Source: Gottfriedia acidiceleris
Lineage (GTDB): Bacteria; Bacillota; Bacilli; Bacillales; Bacillaceae_G
Direction of reading: 5' to 3'
Length of the DNA stretch: 64,000 bases
Assembly: GCF_002128425.1 (NCBI RefSeq)
Contig: NZ_NESS01000006.1
Span: forward strand, 248,001-312,000
Part shown: positions 53,426 to 61,903 of the stretch, one piece after another
Numbering within the stretch: position 1 is the stretch's first letter
Layout: each line of letters begins with the position of its first letter
The notes under the pieces: generated by a model
What the model was told of the DNA's origin: nothing
Seen by the model: only the letters and a program-made list of their open reading frames with translations
The model's database searches: none
Translations under genes and position numbers: made by a program

Positions 53426-56155
53426 TTAACGGTTTGCGATTGCTTCGTAGTTTAATTTAGCATGTTGCTTAGGTGTTTTAATTACAAATGGATTTTCGAC
53501 TGTATTTTCTAAGAATTGTTTATCTTTATTAGCGAATTTTTTTATTCCGTTAATAACTTCCTCTTCTTCAGATACAACCTCTCCAAAAAGTAAGTCTTGT
53601 GTAATTGGTCCTTGATTGTAATGCTCATAGTAAAATCGCTTATAGTCAAATTGATAGAAAATAACTGGTTTTTCCATATATGAAAAATCAAATGAAACTG
53701 TCGAGTAATCAGTAATTAATAAATCTGATCTTTTTAATAGAGATTGAACGGTCTCTTCACCTTGACGAATCACTTTTATCCTTTTATGGAAATTTGGTAC
53801 ATCCTTCATATAAATTTGAGTCTGGTAGTGCGGATAAAAGATGATATTTAAATCATTTTTTTCTAGTATTTGATGTAATTCGGGATTACTAAGTAATGAA
53901 AAATAACGGTTAAAGTATTCAGAGTTCATTAATTGCTGAGTACTTTTATTCCAGTTTCTCCATGTTGGCATGATTAAAATGGTTTTCCCATTTCCTGTAT
54001 TTTCAAGCGCATCCCATCTAGCCAATCCAGTAACGGCGACTTCATTTTCAGCATAACCGAATTCGTTAACAATATGATCTTTTTCAAAATCAGATGAAAC
54101 GATAAACAATGAATAGCCCATTCGATTTTTATTCAGTACATGATTTACTCGACTTACTCCAATAACGCCATGTTGAATAAGGATTTTTTGATTTTGCTGC
54201 CATTCAGGATGGCATTTTAAAACTTGTAAGTACTCATGGGTGTACATGTTTGCACGCTCTGAATAGGCATTAATCGTTTTATCACATGTTAATAAATAAA
54301 GTGTGTGCTTTAAACTTCCATATTGGACAATGTTTCCGAATTCCTTTATATATTCGTAATCCTTTGCCTTTTTATCAATCAAATAATAACAGTTATCTCT
54401 TATTTTATTTTTCTGAATGTACTTGAATAAATGGTATGAATTATCTTGTGCCGTATCTTTTCGTTCTCCAATTAACCAAATATGCTTATTTCGATAATAT
54501 CTTTGGGTTAAACGGTATAAGTAAAAAATAAGGAATGACTTCCATTCTCTTCTAAGTACAAGTAACCCAAATTCATAAACGATATCACGGAATGATTTTT
54601 GGATTTTTGTTTTTAATTTTCCGAGTAAGCCTGTTTTTTTGATTCGAATGTGTAAATTTTTCTTTGGAAAATAAGGTACGATACTATGTGTTTTAGTTGT
54701 TGCTGGTTTTGAGTTTGCCTTAGTTGAAAAATAGAAAATATGAAGTGGTTTTTTTAATGAAATATCTCCAACTTTTACTGAAATAAACACTTCATAATCG
54801 CCATCTGGTAATATTTTACTTAGCTCAATTGTAGTTGTTTTATAGCCACCATCATTATAATTGATACTATTTTTTGAGAAAAGATAAGACAAATCAGATC
54901 GTTCAAGAGTTTCGAGTGTAACTGTAATTAATTGACCATTTGATTTATTTTTAAACTGTAATTCCTTAATAGAATTTAAATTATTAATTTCCTCGATAAA
55001 TGCGAAGCCACCAACTTGCAAGCGGTCACCTCGTAACGAAAGGATTTCAATTTTTTGATGTAAATTAAATTCCTTTATTTCTAGGTATTCTTTATATTTT
55101 GGAAAATACTTTGCAAAATAATGATAATATTTTCCCTCTATCATCACTGCGCCTTTTTGTAAGGTACGATCTGATAATAAACTCATCAATAAATGAAATT
55201 CTTCTGGATTTTGATTTAGAAAAATTGTATAAAATACTTTACTAATTTTAGAAGTATTATTTTCCATTAGATTTTTAGACAAGTTTTTAGCAAAATCCGA
55301 TGAGATCCTTAAAAGGTCATTGTACTGTTCAGAAGGGAAATAGTATGCCTTAGTCAGTAAAGACGTTAAATAATAATCCCATAATTTTTTCTCAACATGC
55401 GAGTAATGAGAGGTGATATCTTTCAGATTATAATAGTTTATTAATTCTGTTTGAGTAACGAGAAGGTTATCAAAAAATTCTAAAGTACTAGTTTGTTTAA
55501 TGACATCACTATTTGTTAAATCTCTCACTTTTATGACGATATCTGAAGTTACGTAAACTTTATTTGAACAAATAAAAGATTGTTGAGTAAATAATAAATC
55601 TTGTTGTTCTGTTAAAAGCTCATTGAATTGCAATTGATTGTCGATTATTAAACTTCTTTTAATCATCATATTTTTAATAGAAGGATTTAACAGAAGTTCT
55701 GGATGTTTATGAAACTCACGTAATGTTGGTAAATCTTTTTTTATGATAGATTTTAATTCATGGTGCTCCCATTTTCTTGTACCATTGAATAATTGGATAT
55801 TTCCTAAAGCAATATCAGTTTGATCTTTTTTGGCACTATTATATAAAAGTTCATAGGCTGAAGGATTTACAATATCATCTGCATCGATAATTGCTACAAA
55901 CTCTCCAGTAGCTTCATGTAAACCTATGTTACGTGCTTTGTTTTTTGCCATTAGCTCTAATGATATAGAGCGAAAATTTTTATGTGAATTTGAATATTCC
56001 TCAATTATTTCTTTACTATTATCAGATGAACCGTTGTCAATAATAATCATTTCAATATCAGTTAATGATTGACTTTGTAAACTGTTTAAGCAATCTTTTA
56101 AGACATCTTCATGATTATGGGCAACAACGACTACACTAACTTTGGCTTTTTCCAT
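53426..56155 (-). CDS. GT2 - TagF-like polyol-phosphate transferase fusion (909 residues)
   Basis: 909 residues. GT2 domain at about 5-225: VSVVVVAHNHEDVLKDCL, IIDNGSSDNSKE, KARNIGLHEATGEFVAIID with DADD as metal site. A helical part and a beta-rich linker (about 365-480) follow. Residues about 560-905 are a TagB/TagF domain: IWLIGERKDTAQDNSYHLF, LIQHGVIGVSRVNH, VAVTGLARWDAL, LIMPTWRNWNK and LITDYSTVSFDFSYMEKPVI. The linker is absent from the 770-residue proteins at 29-34 kb. GAGGTAAG precedes ATG 56155. It stands alone, antisense to its housekeeping neighbours pdaA and yfjP, with no other wall genes near. Glycerol- or ribitol-phosphate as substrate is open. Confidence 0.85.
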   Translation of the reverse strand: MEKAKVSVVVVAHNHEDVLKDCLNSLQSQSLTDIEMIIIDNGSSDNSKEIIEEYSNSHKNFRSISLELMAKNKARNIGLHEATGEFVAIIDADDIVNPSAYELLYNSAKKDQTDIALGNIQLFNGTRKWEHHELKSIIKKDLPTLREFHKHPELLLNPSIKNMMIKRSLIIDNQLQFNELLTEQQDLLFTQQSFICSNKVYVTSDIVIKVRDLTNSDVIKQTSTLEFFDNLLVTQTELINYYNLKDITSHYSHVEKKLWDYYLTSLLTKAYYFPSEQYNDLLRISSDFAKNLSKNLMENNTSKISKVFYTIFLNQNPEEFHLLMSLLSDRTLQKGAVMIEGKYYHYFAKYFPKYKEYLEIKEFNLHQKIEILSLRGDRLQVGGFAFIEEINNLNSIKELQFKNKSNGQLITVTLETLERSDLSYLFSKNSINYNDGGYKTTTIELSKILPDGDYEVFISVKVGDISLKKPLHIFYFSTKANSKPATTKTHSIVPYFPKKNLHIRIKKTGLLGKLKTKIQKSFRDIVYEFGLLVLRREWKSFLIFYLYRLTQRYYRNKHIWLIGERKDTAQDNSYHLFKYIQKNKIRDNCYYLIDKKAKDYEYIKEFGNIVQYGSLKHTLYLLTCDKTINAYSERANMYTHEYLQVLKCHPEWQQNQKILIQHGVIGVSRVNHVLNKNRMGYSLFIVSSDFEKDHIVNEFGYAENEVAVTGLARWDALENTGNGKTILIMPTWRNWNKSTQQLMNSEYFNRYFSLLSNPELHQILEKNDLNIIFYPHYQTQIYMKDVPNFHKRIKVIRQGEETVQSLLKRSDLLITDYSTVSFDFSYMEKPVIFYQFDYKRFYYEHYNQGPITQDLLFGEVVSEEEEVINGIKKFANKDKQFLENTVENPFVIKTPKQHAKLNYEAIANR

Positions 56156-56387
56156 AATAGTCTTACCTCACTAGTCTCTACTTTCAATTAAATAGTTTAT
56201 CATAAATTATAACCTAATGCGTCTTCGAAAGAACATAATTTACGAATGGTAAGTAGGTATTGTACTTGTATTGTTTCCAATTATTTATAGAGTTATTTTA
56301 AGAAAGAAGAGAGTAGAGGTAGAGCTGAATAATAGTTTTTTAAGAGAGAAGCCTCAAAAAAAGATTCAAATAATTTTAATTCAACTA

Positions 56388-56416
56388 TTGACTTTGATAA
56401 TGATAATCGTTATCAT
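56388..56416 (+). promoter_or_regulatory. Sigma-A promoter overlapped by a Fur box
   Basis: TTGACT (56388-56393), 17 bases, TATCAT (56411-56416). The spacer and -10 are covered by TGATAATGATAATCGTTATCA (56395-56415); its inner 7-1-7 unit TGATAAT-C-GTTATCA (56401-56415) differs by one base from the ideal Fur half-sites. A repressor bound here would block RNA polymerase. Confidence 0.75.
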
Positions 56417-56422
56417 TTAAGT

Positions 56423-56549
56423 ATAGCAAATATCAACACCGCTGTAGCGATATTTGATAAGTTTTGAAACCTGATTGGACTTGAAAGTTTCCCCATTCCC
56501 TTAAAATTTAAAGAGCAAAGAAAGCTTGACTAGTCCCCAAGCTTTTTTT
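56423..56549 (+). ncRNA. Candidate Fur-regulated small RNA (FsrA-like logic)
   Basis: About 125 bases between the Fur-controlled promoter and an intrinsic terminator, with no plausible ORF. Predicted parts: 5' hairpin with perfect 8-bp arms CAAATATC (56427-56434) and GATATTTG (56449-56456); an open segment with TTTCCCCATTCCC (56488-56500); and a terminator hairpin whose loop holds CCCC (56535-56538). C-rich open segments can pair with G-rich ribosome binding sites, as in B. subtilis FsrA. The only frames are under ten codons or lack an SD. Homology to FsrA itself was not tested. Confidence 0.6.
56521..56548 (+). terminator. Intrinsic terminator of the candidate small RNA
   Basis: AAGCTTG (56522-56528) and CAAGCTT (56538-56544) followed by a seven-T run. 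Confidence 0.85.
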
Positions 56550-56563
56550 GTATTTTCAAACTG

Positions 56564-56636
56564 TTGACAAGCGCTTGCAATTATTGTGAAAATTTTGGAT
56601 TTTGTACTGACTAGAGATCTTTCTCTAGTTTTTTTG
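56564..56636 (+). promoter_or_regulatory. Promoter-like box with LacI-type palindrome, then a terminator
   Basis: TTGACA (56564-56569) overlaps the palindrome CAAGCGCTTG (56568-56577), a LacI/CcpA-family-like core. A -10 at 17 bases is poor. A perfect terminator with arms ACTAGAGA (56610-56617) and TCTCTAGT (56622-56629) plus T-run follows within 45 bases. No gene lies between. It may be an attenuated promoter for yfjP or a relic. Confidence 0.4.
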
Positions 56637-56651
56637 CATTTCACACAAATT

Positions 56652-56680
56652 TTCTTAAGCGGTACTTGTTATGCTATAAT
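56652..56680 (+). promoter_or_regulatory. Putative promoter of yfjP
   Basis: TTCTTA (56652-56657), 17 bases, TATAAT (56675-56680) preceded by TGC, an extended -10. It lies about 30 bases before the SD of yfjP. Confidence 0.5.
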
Positions 56681-56712
56681 ACACTTCAGAGTAATTAAGG
56701 AGGAACGGGTGA

Positions 56713-57573
56713 ATGTGGAAGGAAGAGGTTGCTTTAGAAACACCATATCAATGGGAAGAAGTTTTAAAGAGATTAGAGCATGAGCCAACATTTACAGTAC
56801 ATTCTGCTGAAAAGCGGTTAAGCATTCCGCTTTATATTGATGGGGATCAAGCAGTTGTGAAGGTTAAGAAAATAAATGATGCTCCCGTACGGTTTGAAGT
56901 CATTAGTGAACATGGAAATAAAGAGAAAATACTCGAAGAAATTGCTACTATTTTGCAATGGCAAACAGAATTTGAAGAGTTACATCATCATTTAAGACAA
57001 ACTACAATATCTCCTCTAATCGACCTTTTTGGACATACACCAATTACCGTTTCGAATGATCCTTTTGCTTGTTTAATTACATGTATTATTCATCAACAAA
57101 TACAGCGTACATTTGCAATCCAAGTAACAAAACGATTTGTTCGAATGTATGGTGAAAGAATTGGTAATTCGTGGTTTTTTCCATCACCTGAAATAATTGC
57201 TAATTTAACGATAGATGAGTTAAGAGATTTGCAGCTTAGTACTAGAAAAGCTGAATATATGATTGGAATTGCTAAAGCTTGGAGTGAAGGAGTTTTAAGT
57301 CATCAAGATTATCGGACATTATCTTCGGAGGACATTTCAAAGGAGTTAATCAAGCTTAAAGGAGTCGGTCCTTGGACAGTTGAAAACTTCTTATTATTTG
57401 GTCTTGGTAGAAAAGATATTTTCCCGGTTGGTGATGTTGGCATTCAAATCGCACTTCAAAAGCTTTTAAATTTAGATGAAAAGCCTTCGAAAGAAATAAT
57501 GAATTATGTAAAGGAGCAGGTTTCTCCGTTTGGAAGCTACGCGGCCCTTTATCTTTGGAAGAGCATAGAATAA
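56713..57573 (+). CDS. yfjP: DNA-3-methyladenine glycosylase II (AlkA/YfjP type)
   Basis: 286 residues. Removes alkylated purines in base excision repair. The last two thirds form the HhH-GPD fold: [20 protein letters not shown], then the hairpin-helix-hairpin [20 protein letters not shown] (about residues 215-234) and the catalytic Asp in [12 protein letters not shown] (about 242). The N-terminal 90 residues match the AlkA-like beta domain. AAGGAGGA precedes ATG 56713. rlmCD follows after 13 bases, the same neighbour as in B. subtilis (yfjP-yfjO). Confidence 0.9.
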   Translation: MWKEEVALETPYQWEEVLKRLEHEPTFTVHSAEKRLSIPLYIDGDQAVVKVKKINDAPVRFEVISEHGNKEKILEEIATILQWQTEFEELHHHLRQTTISPLIDLFGHTPITVSNDPFACLITCIIHQQIQRTFAIQVTKRFVRMYGERIGNSWFFPSPEIIANLTIDELRDLQLSTRKAEYMIGIAKAWSEGVLSHQDYRTLSSEDISKELIKLKGVGPWTVENFLLFGLGRKDIFPVGDVGIQIALQKLLNLDEKPSKEIMNYVKEQVSPFGSYAALYLWKSIE

Positions 57574-57586
57574 TGGAGTTGTCTAT

Positions 57587-58972
57587 ATGAGTAATCAGTT
57601 AACAAATAAATTAGAAGTAGGACAATCTTTTCCTATAACAATTAAACGTATTGGGATTAATGGTGAGGGTGTCGGTTACTTCAAAAGACAAGTAGTCTTT
57701 ATTAAAGGAGCATTACCTGGTGAGGAAGTAGTCGCAGAGGTAACGAATGTTCGCAACGGTTTTGCTGAAGGGAAAATTCAACGTATTCGAAAAGCATCGC
57801 CAGATCGTGTAGAGCCGACTTGTAAAATCTACGAAAAATGTGGTGGCTGCCAAATTCAGCATGCAACCTATGAAGGACAACTTCGATATAAACGCGACAT
57901 TGTCATCCAAGCAATGGAAAAGTATGCGAAAGATTTACTAGAAAAAACACCAATTAAAGAAACGATTGGTATGGAAAATCCTTGGAATTATCGCAACAAA
58001 AGTCAGCTTCAAGCTGGGCTAGAAAAAAATAAAATAATTGCTGGATTATATACACAAAACTCTCACAATGTTGTCGATATTGGCCATTGCCCAATTCAAC
58101 ATGAGGATTTAAATAAAATTACAGGTAAAGTGAAGAAAATTTTAACTCGTTTAAATATCCCTGTTTATAATGAACGAAAAAATAAAGGGGTAATCCGAAC
58201 AATCGTAGCACGAGTTGGTTTACGTACAGGTCAAATCCAATTAGTACTTGTAACTGGAACGAAAGATTTTCCTCAGAAAAATGAATTAATCAGTGAAATT
58301 AAAAAGCGAATTCCTGAAGTTACAAGCTTAATGCAAAACATTAATAATCAAATGACTTCAGTGATCTTTGGTCGTGAAACTGTTTATTTAGCAGGTGAAG
58401 AAGTAATTGAAGAAAAGCTTGGAGACTTATCATTCGAACTTTCGGCAAGAGCGTTTTTCCAATTAAATCCTGAACAAACAGTTAAGCTATATGATGAAGT
58501 CAAAAAAGCAGCTGCACTTACTGGAACAGAAAAAGTAGTAGATGCTTATTGTGGAGTAGGGACTATCGGACTATGGCTAGCAAAAGACGCAAAAGAAGTT
58601 CGAGGCATGGACGTAACGAAAGAAGCAATCATAGATGCGAAAACAAATGCTCTAAGCCATGGATTTACAAATACGCACTACGAAGCAGGTAAAGCTGAAC
58701 AAGTATTACCAAAATGGTTAAATGAAGGCTGGAAACCAGATGTAATCATAACTGATCCACCGAGAACTGGTTGTGATGAGGAGTTTCTAAATACGGTATT
58801 AAAAATTAAACCGAAGAAATTAGTTTATGTTTCTTGTAATCCTTCTACTTTAGCTAGGGATTTAAATGTATTGAGTAAGAGTTATGATGTGAAGTATTTA
58901 CAGCCTGTTGATATGTTTCCGCATACTGCTCACGTGGAGTGTATCTCGCAACTCATTTTAAAAACTAAGTAA
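57587..58972 (+). CDS. rlmCD: 23S rRNA (uracil-C5)-methyltransferase
   Basis: 461 residues. In B. subtilis this single enzyme (YfjO) makes both m5U747 and m5U1939. A TRAM domain starts the protein (about 8-65: [31 protein letters not shown] in part). The Fe-S ligands are in [12 protein letters not shown] (about residues 79-90) with a further Cys near 162. SAM binding is [25 protein letters not shown] and [15 protein letters not shown] hold the catalytic Cys. It ends the conserved yfj block; the accessory island begins about 100 bases after its stop. Confidence 0.94.
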   Translation: MSNQLTNKLEVGQSFPITIKRIGINGEGVGYFKRQVVFIKGALPGEEVVAEVTNVRNGFAEGKIQRIRKASPDRVEPTCKIYEKCGGCQIQHATYEGQLRYKRDIVIQAMEKYAKDLLEKTPIKETIGMENPWNYRNKSQLQAGLEKNKIIAGLYTQNSHNVVDIGHCPIQHEDLNKITGKVKKILTRLNIPVYNERKNKGVIRTIVARVGLRTGQIQLVLVTGTKDFPQKNELISEIKKRIPEVTSLMQNINNQMTSVIFGRETVYLAGEEVIEEKLGDLSFELSARAFFQLNPEQTVKLYDEVKKAAALTGTEKVVDAYCGVGTIGLWLAKDAKEVRGMDVTKEAIIDAKTNALSHGFTNTHYEAGKAEQVLPKWLNEGWKPDVIITDPPRTGCDEEFLNTVLKIKPKKLVYVSCNPSTLARDLNVLSKSYDVKYLQPVDMFPHTAHVECISQLILKTK

Positions 58973-58983
58973 TAAATACTTTA

Positions 58984-59017
58984 AAAGGCAGCGTCCCTTT
59001 CATGGTACGTTGCCTTT
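58984..59017 (+). terminator. Terminator after rlmCD
   Basis: AAAGGCAGCGT (58984-58994) and ACGTTGCCTTT (59007-59017) with one G-U; short T-tail. Confidence 0.75.
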
Positions 59018-59079
59018 ACACATTTTTTAATGCATTTGCAAAATTGTAGTGTATATCAATACTACCATCAATTCGATAT

Positions 59080-60497
59080 TCAATTTTCTTTACAAAAATA
59101 TGGAGTATATTTGCTGTAAGCTCTTTTAGTGCACTCGTTTAATTTGTCTTTAAGGTTGTGTAGATGATCTTCGTGTGCAATTTCTTCTATCTGAGAGGTA
59201 ATATTTAGTATTTCATTTTTATGTTTATTAACTTTTAGTTTAAACATTTCTCTTAGTTCTTCAAGCTCTTCTTTTGAAATTTCCTTCTCTAGAAATAAAT
59301 CATAGTACTGAATCTTTTTTGTAAATTTTCGAATAGTAGTTTCAAGAGTAGAAATTTCTTTTGCTAATAGCTTCCTTTTGTTATCAATTTGCTTCCGAAG
59401 TACATCATCTAGTTGATTTTTATTAAGCTCGTCAAATAGATTAGATAAATCATTTAATATCGTTTCACATAAAGTTTTCTCTTTTATTGCTTTACTATTT
59501 TTACAAAATATATTTCCATACTTTATGCTTCCACCACATTCCTTAATTACATTCAACGTAGCAGTAGAAGTCCTTGTTCATGTTGATAACATCTTTTGTA
59601 CAGAAAGAAACAAGAATAGAATTGTTGAGAAATTTTTTTTAGTTTAAGTGTCTTTTGGCACACTCCACATATAACGGGTACAGAAGTAGGCTGAATAGCA
59701 TCAAGCTTTTGTAATGTCTTAAATAATTATCAAAATAAGGAGTTATTCTTTTTGGGATTTGATTATATTTATTTAAGGCTATATATGGATCAACATGATT
59801 AAGCTTAACTTTTTTATTTATTAGGTCATGAGCCGCGTAAAAAGGATCTAGAATAATAGAAAGAAATTTTTTAGGGTTAAGTTTAAATTGTTTATATGCT
59901 GTTTCACAAGTTCCAAAAATTCTTCCTCGCTATTTACGAGTTGAAGTTTTTCAAATAAAAGTAATATCGTTTCTTTTTTATCCGGATTGTAAATATGACA
60001 TTTTTTATCCTCACTTCTAACAAATCCATATTTTTGTGCAGGATAAGCTCTTCTGACTTCACTTGATTTTCTTGCTATATTTTTCCCATCCTCTTCCGCA
60101 AAAACAAAAAGTATGCCCCCTAAAAGCGCACGATTAGTAGATTGAATATGTTCAGAAGATGTATAAATTATTTTAACTTTATGCATAAGTCAAAAAACAA
60201 CATAGAATCTAGGAATTTACGAAATAATCTTGTTCGATCAAAAGCATAAACAGTATCCACTTTATCGGCTTGTATTAATCTAATTACTTCTTTCATTTTC
60301 TCTCTTTCGTGATAGCGTAATTTATTAGCTGAAACACCTTTTTCCTCAATAATTAGAATTAAATGATCAGGAATTAATGAACGGTAAATTTCATCAGCTA
60401 AAATTTGCGATTTTATATCCTGTTGATTTGTACTAACACGTCGCATGAATACATGGTATTTTCCACTAAAGTAAATATTTTCTTGAATATCAATCAT
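59080..60497 (-). pseudogene. Decayed serine recombinase
   Basis: Fragments of one gene in three or more frames. 60497-60168: resolvase N-terminus with MRRVSTNQQ (catalytic Ser), VDTVYAFDRTRLFRKF. Near 60170 a frameshift continues into VKIIYTSS, then RALLGGILFVFAEEDGKNIARKSS and AYPAQKYGFV (to about 59890). A further shift leads to FLSIILDPFYAAHDL. A Zn-ribbon CGVC is readable near 59665, and 59556-59080 encodes a long coiled coil (LLAKEISTLETTIRKFTKKI). The order - resolvase, recombinase domain, Zn-ribbon, coiled coil - is that of a large serine recombinase. It cannot be functional as read. Confidence 0.8.
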
Positions 60498-60655
60498 TCC
60501 TGGTTCCTTACATCGTTTGATAAAGTCGTGCTTTTTGGGTTGGTGAAAGTTTTAATTCATCCATCAAGACTTTTTGGATTAATAAAAACACCCATTGTTG
60601 TAAGGGTTTCAAAACTTTTTTCAACTGGCTGTAGAATAATTCGTTTTTTAGCCAT
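60494..60655 (-). pseudogene. Small recombinase-linked ORF with an internal stop
   Basis: ATG 60655 reads MAKKRIILQPVEKSFETLTT and on to a TGA at 60557-60559. The same frame then runs to a TGA at 60494-60496 that overlaps the recombinase ATG (ATGA), so the original gene had about 53 codons and was translationally coupled to the recombinase. Not recognised. Confidence 0.45.
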
Positions 60656-60697
60656 CTAACCACATTCACCACCAAGCATCGACAATTTAAAGTGGGT

Positions 60698-60856
60698 TTA
60701 ATTTTGATGATTAGATAAAATTTCAAGTTCTATTTCTAAAAAACTTAATTGTTCATATTTCTGTACAGTTACAGAACGTTTATTAGAGATGATAGTAGTT
60801 GATGTCCCTGGAAAAATTTTTTTGATTTGTTCCAATGAAAGACTAGCATTCTTCAT
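60698..60856 (-). CDS. Small hypothetical protein upstream of the recombinase (52 residues)
   Basis: Starts MKNASLSLEQIKKIFPGTST, then VTVQKYEQLSFLEIELEIL. AAGGTGA lies 6 bases before ATG 60856, a good SD. It ends 42 bases before the next small ORF. Its start overlaps the end of another small ORF by 14 bases. It belongs to the recombinase module by position and orientation; the fold looks helical at the C-terminus. Family unknown. Confidence 0.5.
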   Translation of the reverse strand: MKNASLSLEQIKKIFPGTSTTIISNKRSVTVQKYEQLSFLEIELEILSNHQN

Positions 60857-60980
60857 TATTTTTCACCTTCATTTTTTTGTATTCTAGAAAACTAGTAACC
60901 ATAAAATTAGATATTAAGTCTTGTTCTACAGCTATTCTCAATTTTTCTTCAATCGAACTGGCATTTGATAAATAGTACAT
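60843..60980 (-). CDS. Small hypothetical protein, 45 residues
   Basis: Starts MYYLSNASSIEEKLRIAVEQ and continues as a charged helix to NNEEC. No clear SD. Its end overlaps the 52-residue ORF in another frame, as in compact mobile-element operons. It could also be the tail of a longer lost gene. Not recognised. Confidence 0.35.
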   Translation of the reverse strand: MYYLSNASSIEEKLRIAVEQDLISNFMVTSFLEYKKMKVKNNEEC

Positions 60981-61519
60981 GGATTAGCAGATATAAAAAT
61001 TGCAAAAAAGATAAAAAATTTTGTAATCAACTGCATATCAACCTATTAGGACGTTTTTTCTGTTGTAATTGTCATTTTTATTTGATTTAGGAGGTTAGGA
61101 GAAAATGTAATGCTAAGAAAAGGTAAAATGTTCTTCGTAAAGTAGCATAAGTGTTTTGGAAACTTCATTAAGAAAGGTATCTATTGTCTAGTATGTTTGT
61201 TTGTGAGGAATTTTAAAGGCGTATTGAAAGGAAAATAAGTTAAATGCAATTAATTTTATATAAAACTTAATAGGTATTCAATCAATTTCTAAAGAAAGTG
61301 GACCCCATAATTGATTCACATTTTTTTCAACAATAATGCAACTGGTTTACTTTTTTTTCCATTTTTTCCATTTTTTTCTATATTTTTTCAAAATATTATG
61401 GTAGTATATATTTACATTTAAAATAGAATATTATTAACACATTGACTAGTCTGAGAATTCGAATTGTGTGAAAAATTTTAAATGTATATTTTAATAACTT
61501 ATATATGGGGGAATAGACA
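60981..61519. other. AT-rich region upstream of the glycocin gene
   Basis: No gene of useful size. An SD-like AGGAGGTTAGGAG at about 61080 leads only to an 11-codon frame. Long T-runs (61323-61390) could pair with A-rich stretches. TTGACT occurs at 61442 but no matching -10 is clear, so the glycocin promoter is unresolved. Confidence 0.45.
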
Positions 61520-61711
61520 ATGGAGAACAAACTAGAAATGGAAAACTTAGTTCAAGAATTATGTTTTGAGGAACTAGAAAATTACGTAGGAAATGGAGCA
61601 CTTACTAAAGCACAATGTACAGCTATCTGGCTATCTTGTGCAGGTGGAGGAGCTTACGGTTGTGGCGGTGGAGCAACTTCTTGTGAAATTTATAGAAGTT
61701 ACTGCTATTAA
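61520..61711 (+). CDS. sunA-like: Sublancin-type glycocin precursor
   Basis: 63 residues: a 26-residue leader (to about Gly26 in NYVGNG) and a 37-residue core starting ALTKAQC. The core has Cys at 7, 14, 22, 29 and 36, exactly the sublancin-168 positions, with the shared blocks KAQC, GCGGGA and a C-terminal YRxxC. In sublancin Cys7-Cys36 and Cys14-Cys29 form disulfides and Cys22 carries S-linked glucose; the same is expected here. The core differs from sublancin at many sites (TAIWLS for AALWLQ; AGGGAY for ASGGTI). The leader ends NG rather than GS and has an extra Cys15. RBS GGGGGAA is 9 bases before ATG. A C39 ABC transporter gene follows. Confidence 0.92.
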   Translation: MENKLEMENLVQELCFEELENYVGNGALTKAQCTAIWLSCAGGGAYGCGGGATSCEIYRSYCY

Positions 61712-61762
61712 TAAAAAATTTAACTATTAATTATATAAATTCAATTAAAAAGTGTACATATG

Positions 61763-61803
61763 AAAAGCTTCTTATATTTAATATGTTTAAGAGCTAAGCT
61801 TTT
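61763..61803 (+). repeat. Hairpin between the glycocin and transporter genes
   Basis: AAAAGCTT (61763-61770) and AAGCTTTT (61796-61803) with further CTTA/TAAG pairing inside. It may protect the glycocin mRNA 3' end. Confidence 0.45.
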
Positions 61804-61823
61804 AAATGAAGTTATATAATTCC

Positions 61824-61864
61824 AAAAGAAATTTCATTATATATTGATGAAATTTCTTTTTTGA
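61824..61864 (+). terminator. Intrinsic terminator between glycocin and transporter genes
   Basis: AAAAGAAATTTCAT (61824-61837) and ATGAAATTTCTTTT (61847-61860), perfect 14 bp, then T-run. Partial read-through would give much more precursor than transporter. Confidence 0.85.
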
Positions 61865-61903
61865 TTTTAAATAAAAAATTTATAAATTAAAGGAAAATGT
61901 AAT

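Noticed and set aside
56564-56580. Catabolite-responsive element (CcpA cre) reading of CAAGCGCTTG
   Set aside because: The right half fits but the left half misses about three of the conserved positions; kept only as a LacI-type palindrome.
56586-56783. 65-codon plus-strand frame running into yfjP
   Set aside because: It crosses a perfect terminator (56610-56636), the yfjP promoter and the yfjP SD, so it cannot be a real gene.
60508-60726. 72-codon minus-strand frame upstream of the recombinase
   Set aside because: The alternative frame with MAKKRII ends in an ATGA overlap with the recombinase and fits a decayed coupled gene better; this frame has no SD.
61323-61395. T-rich tracts considered as a CRISPR or tandem repeat array
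   Set aside because: They are irregular homopolymer runs without spaced repeats; no CRISPR array occurs in the window.
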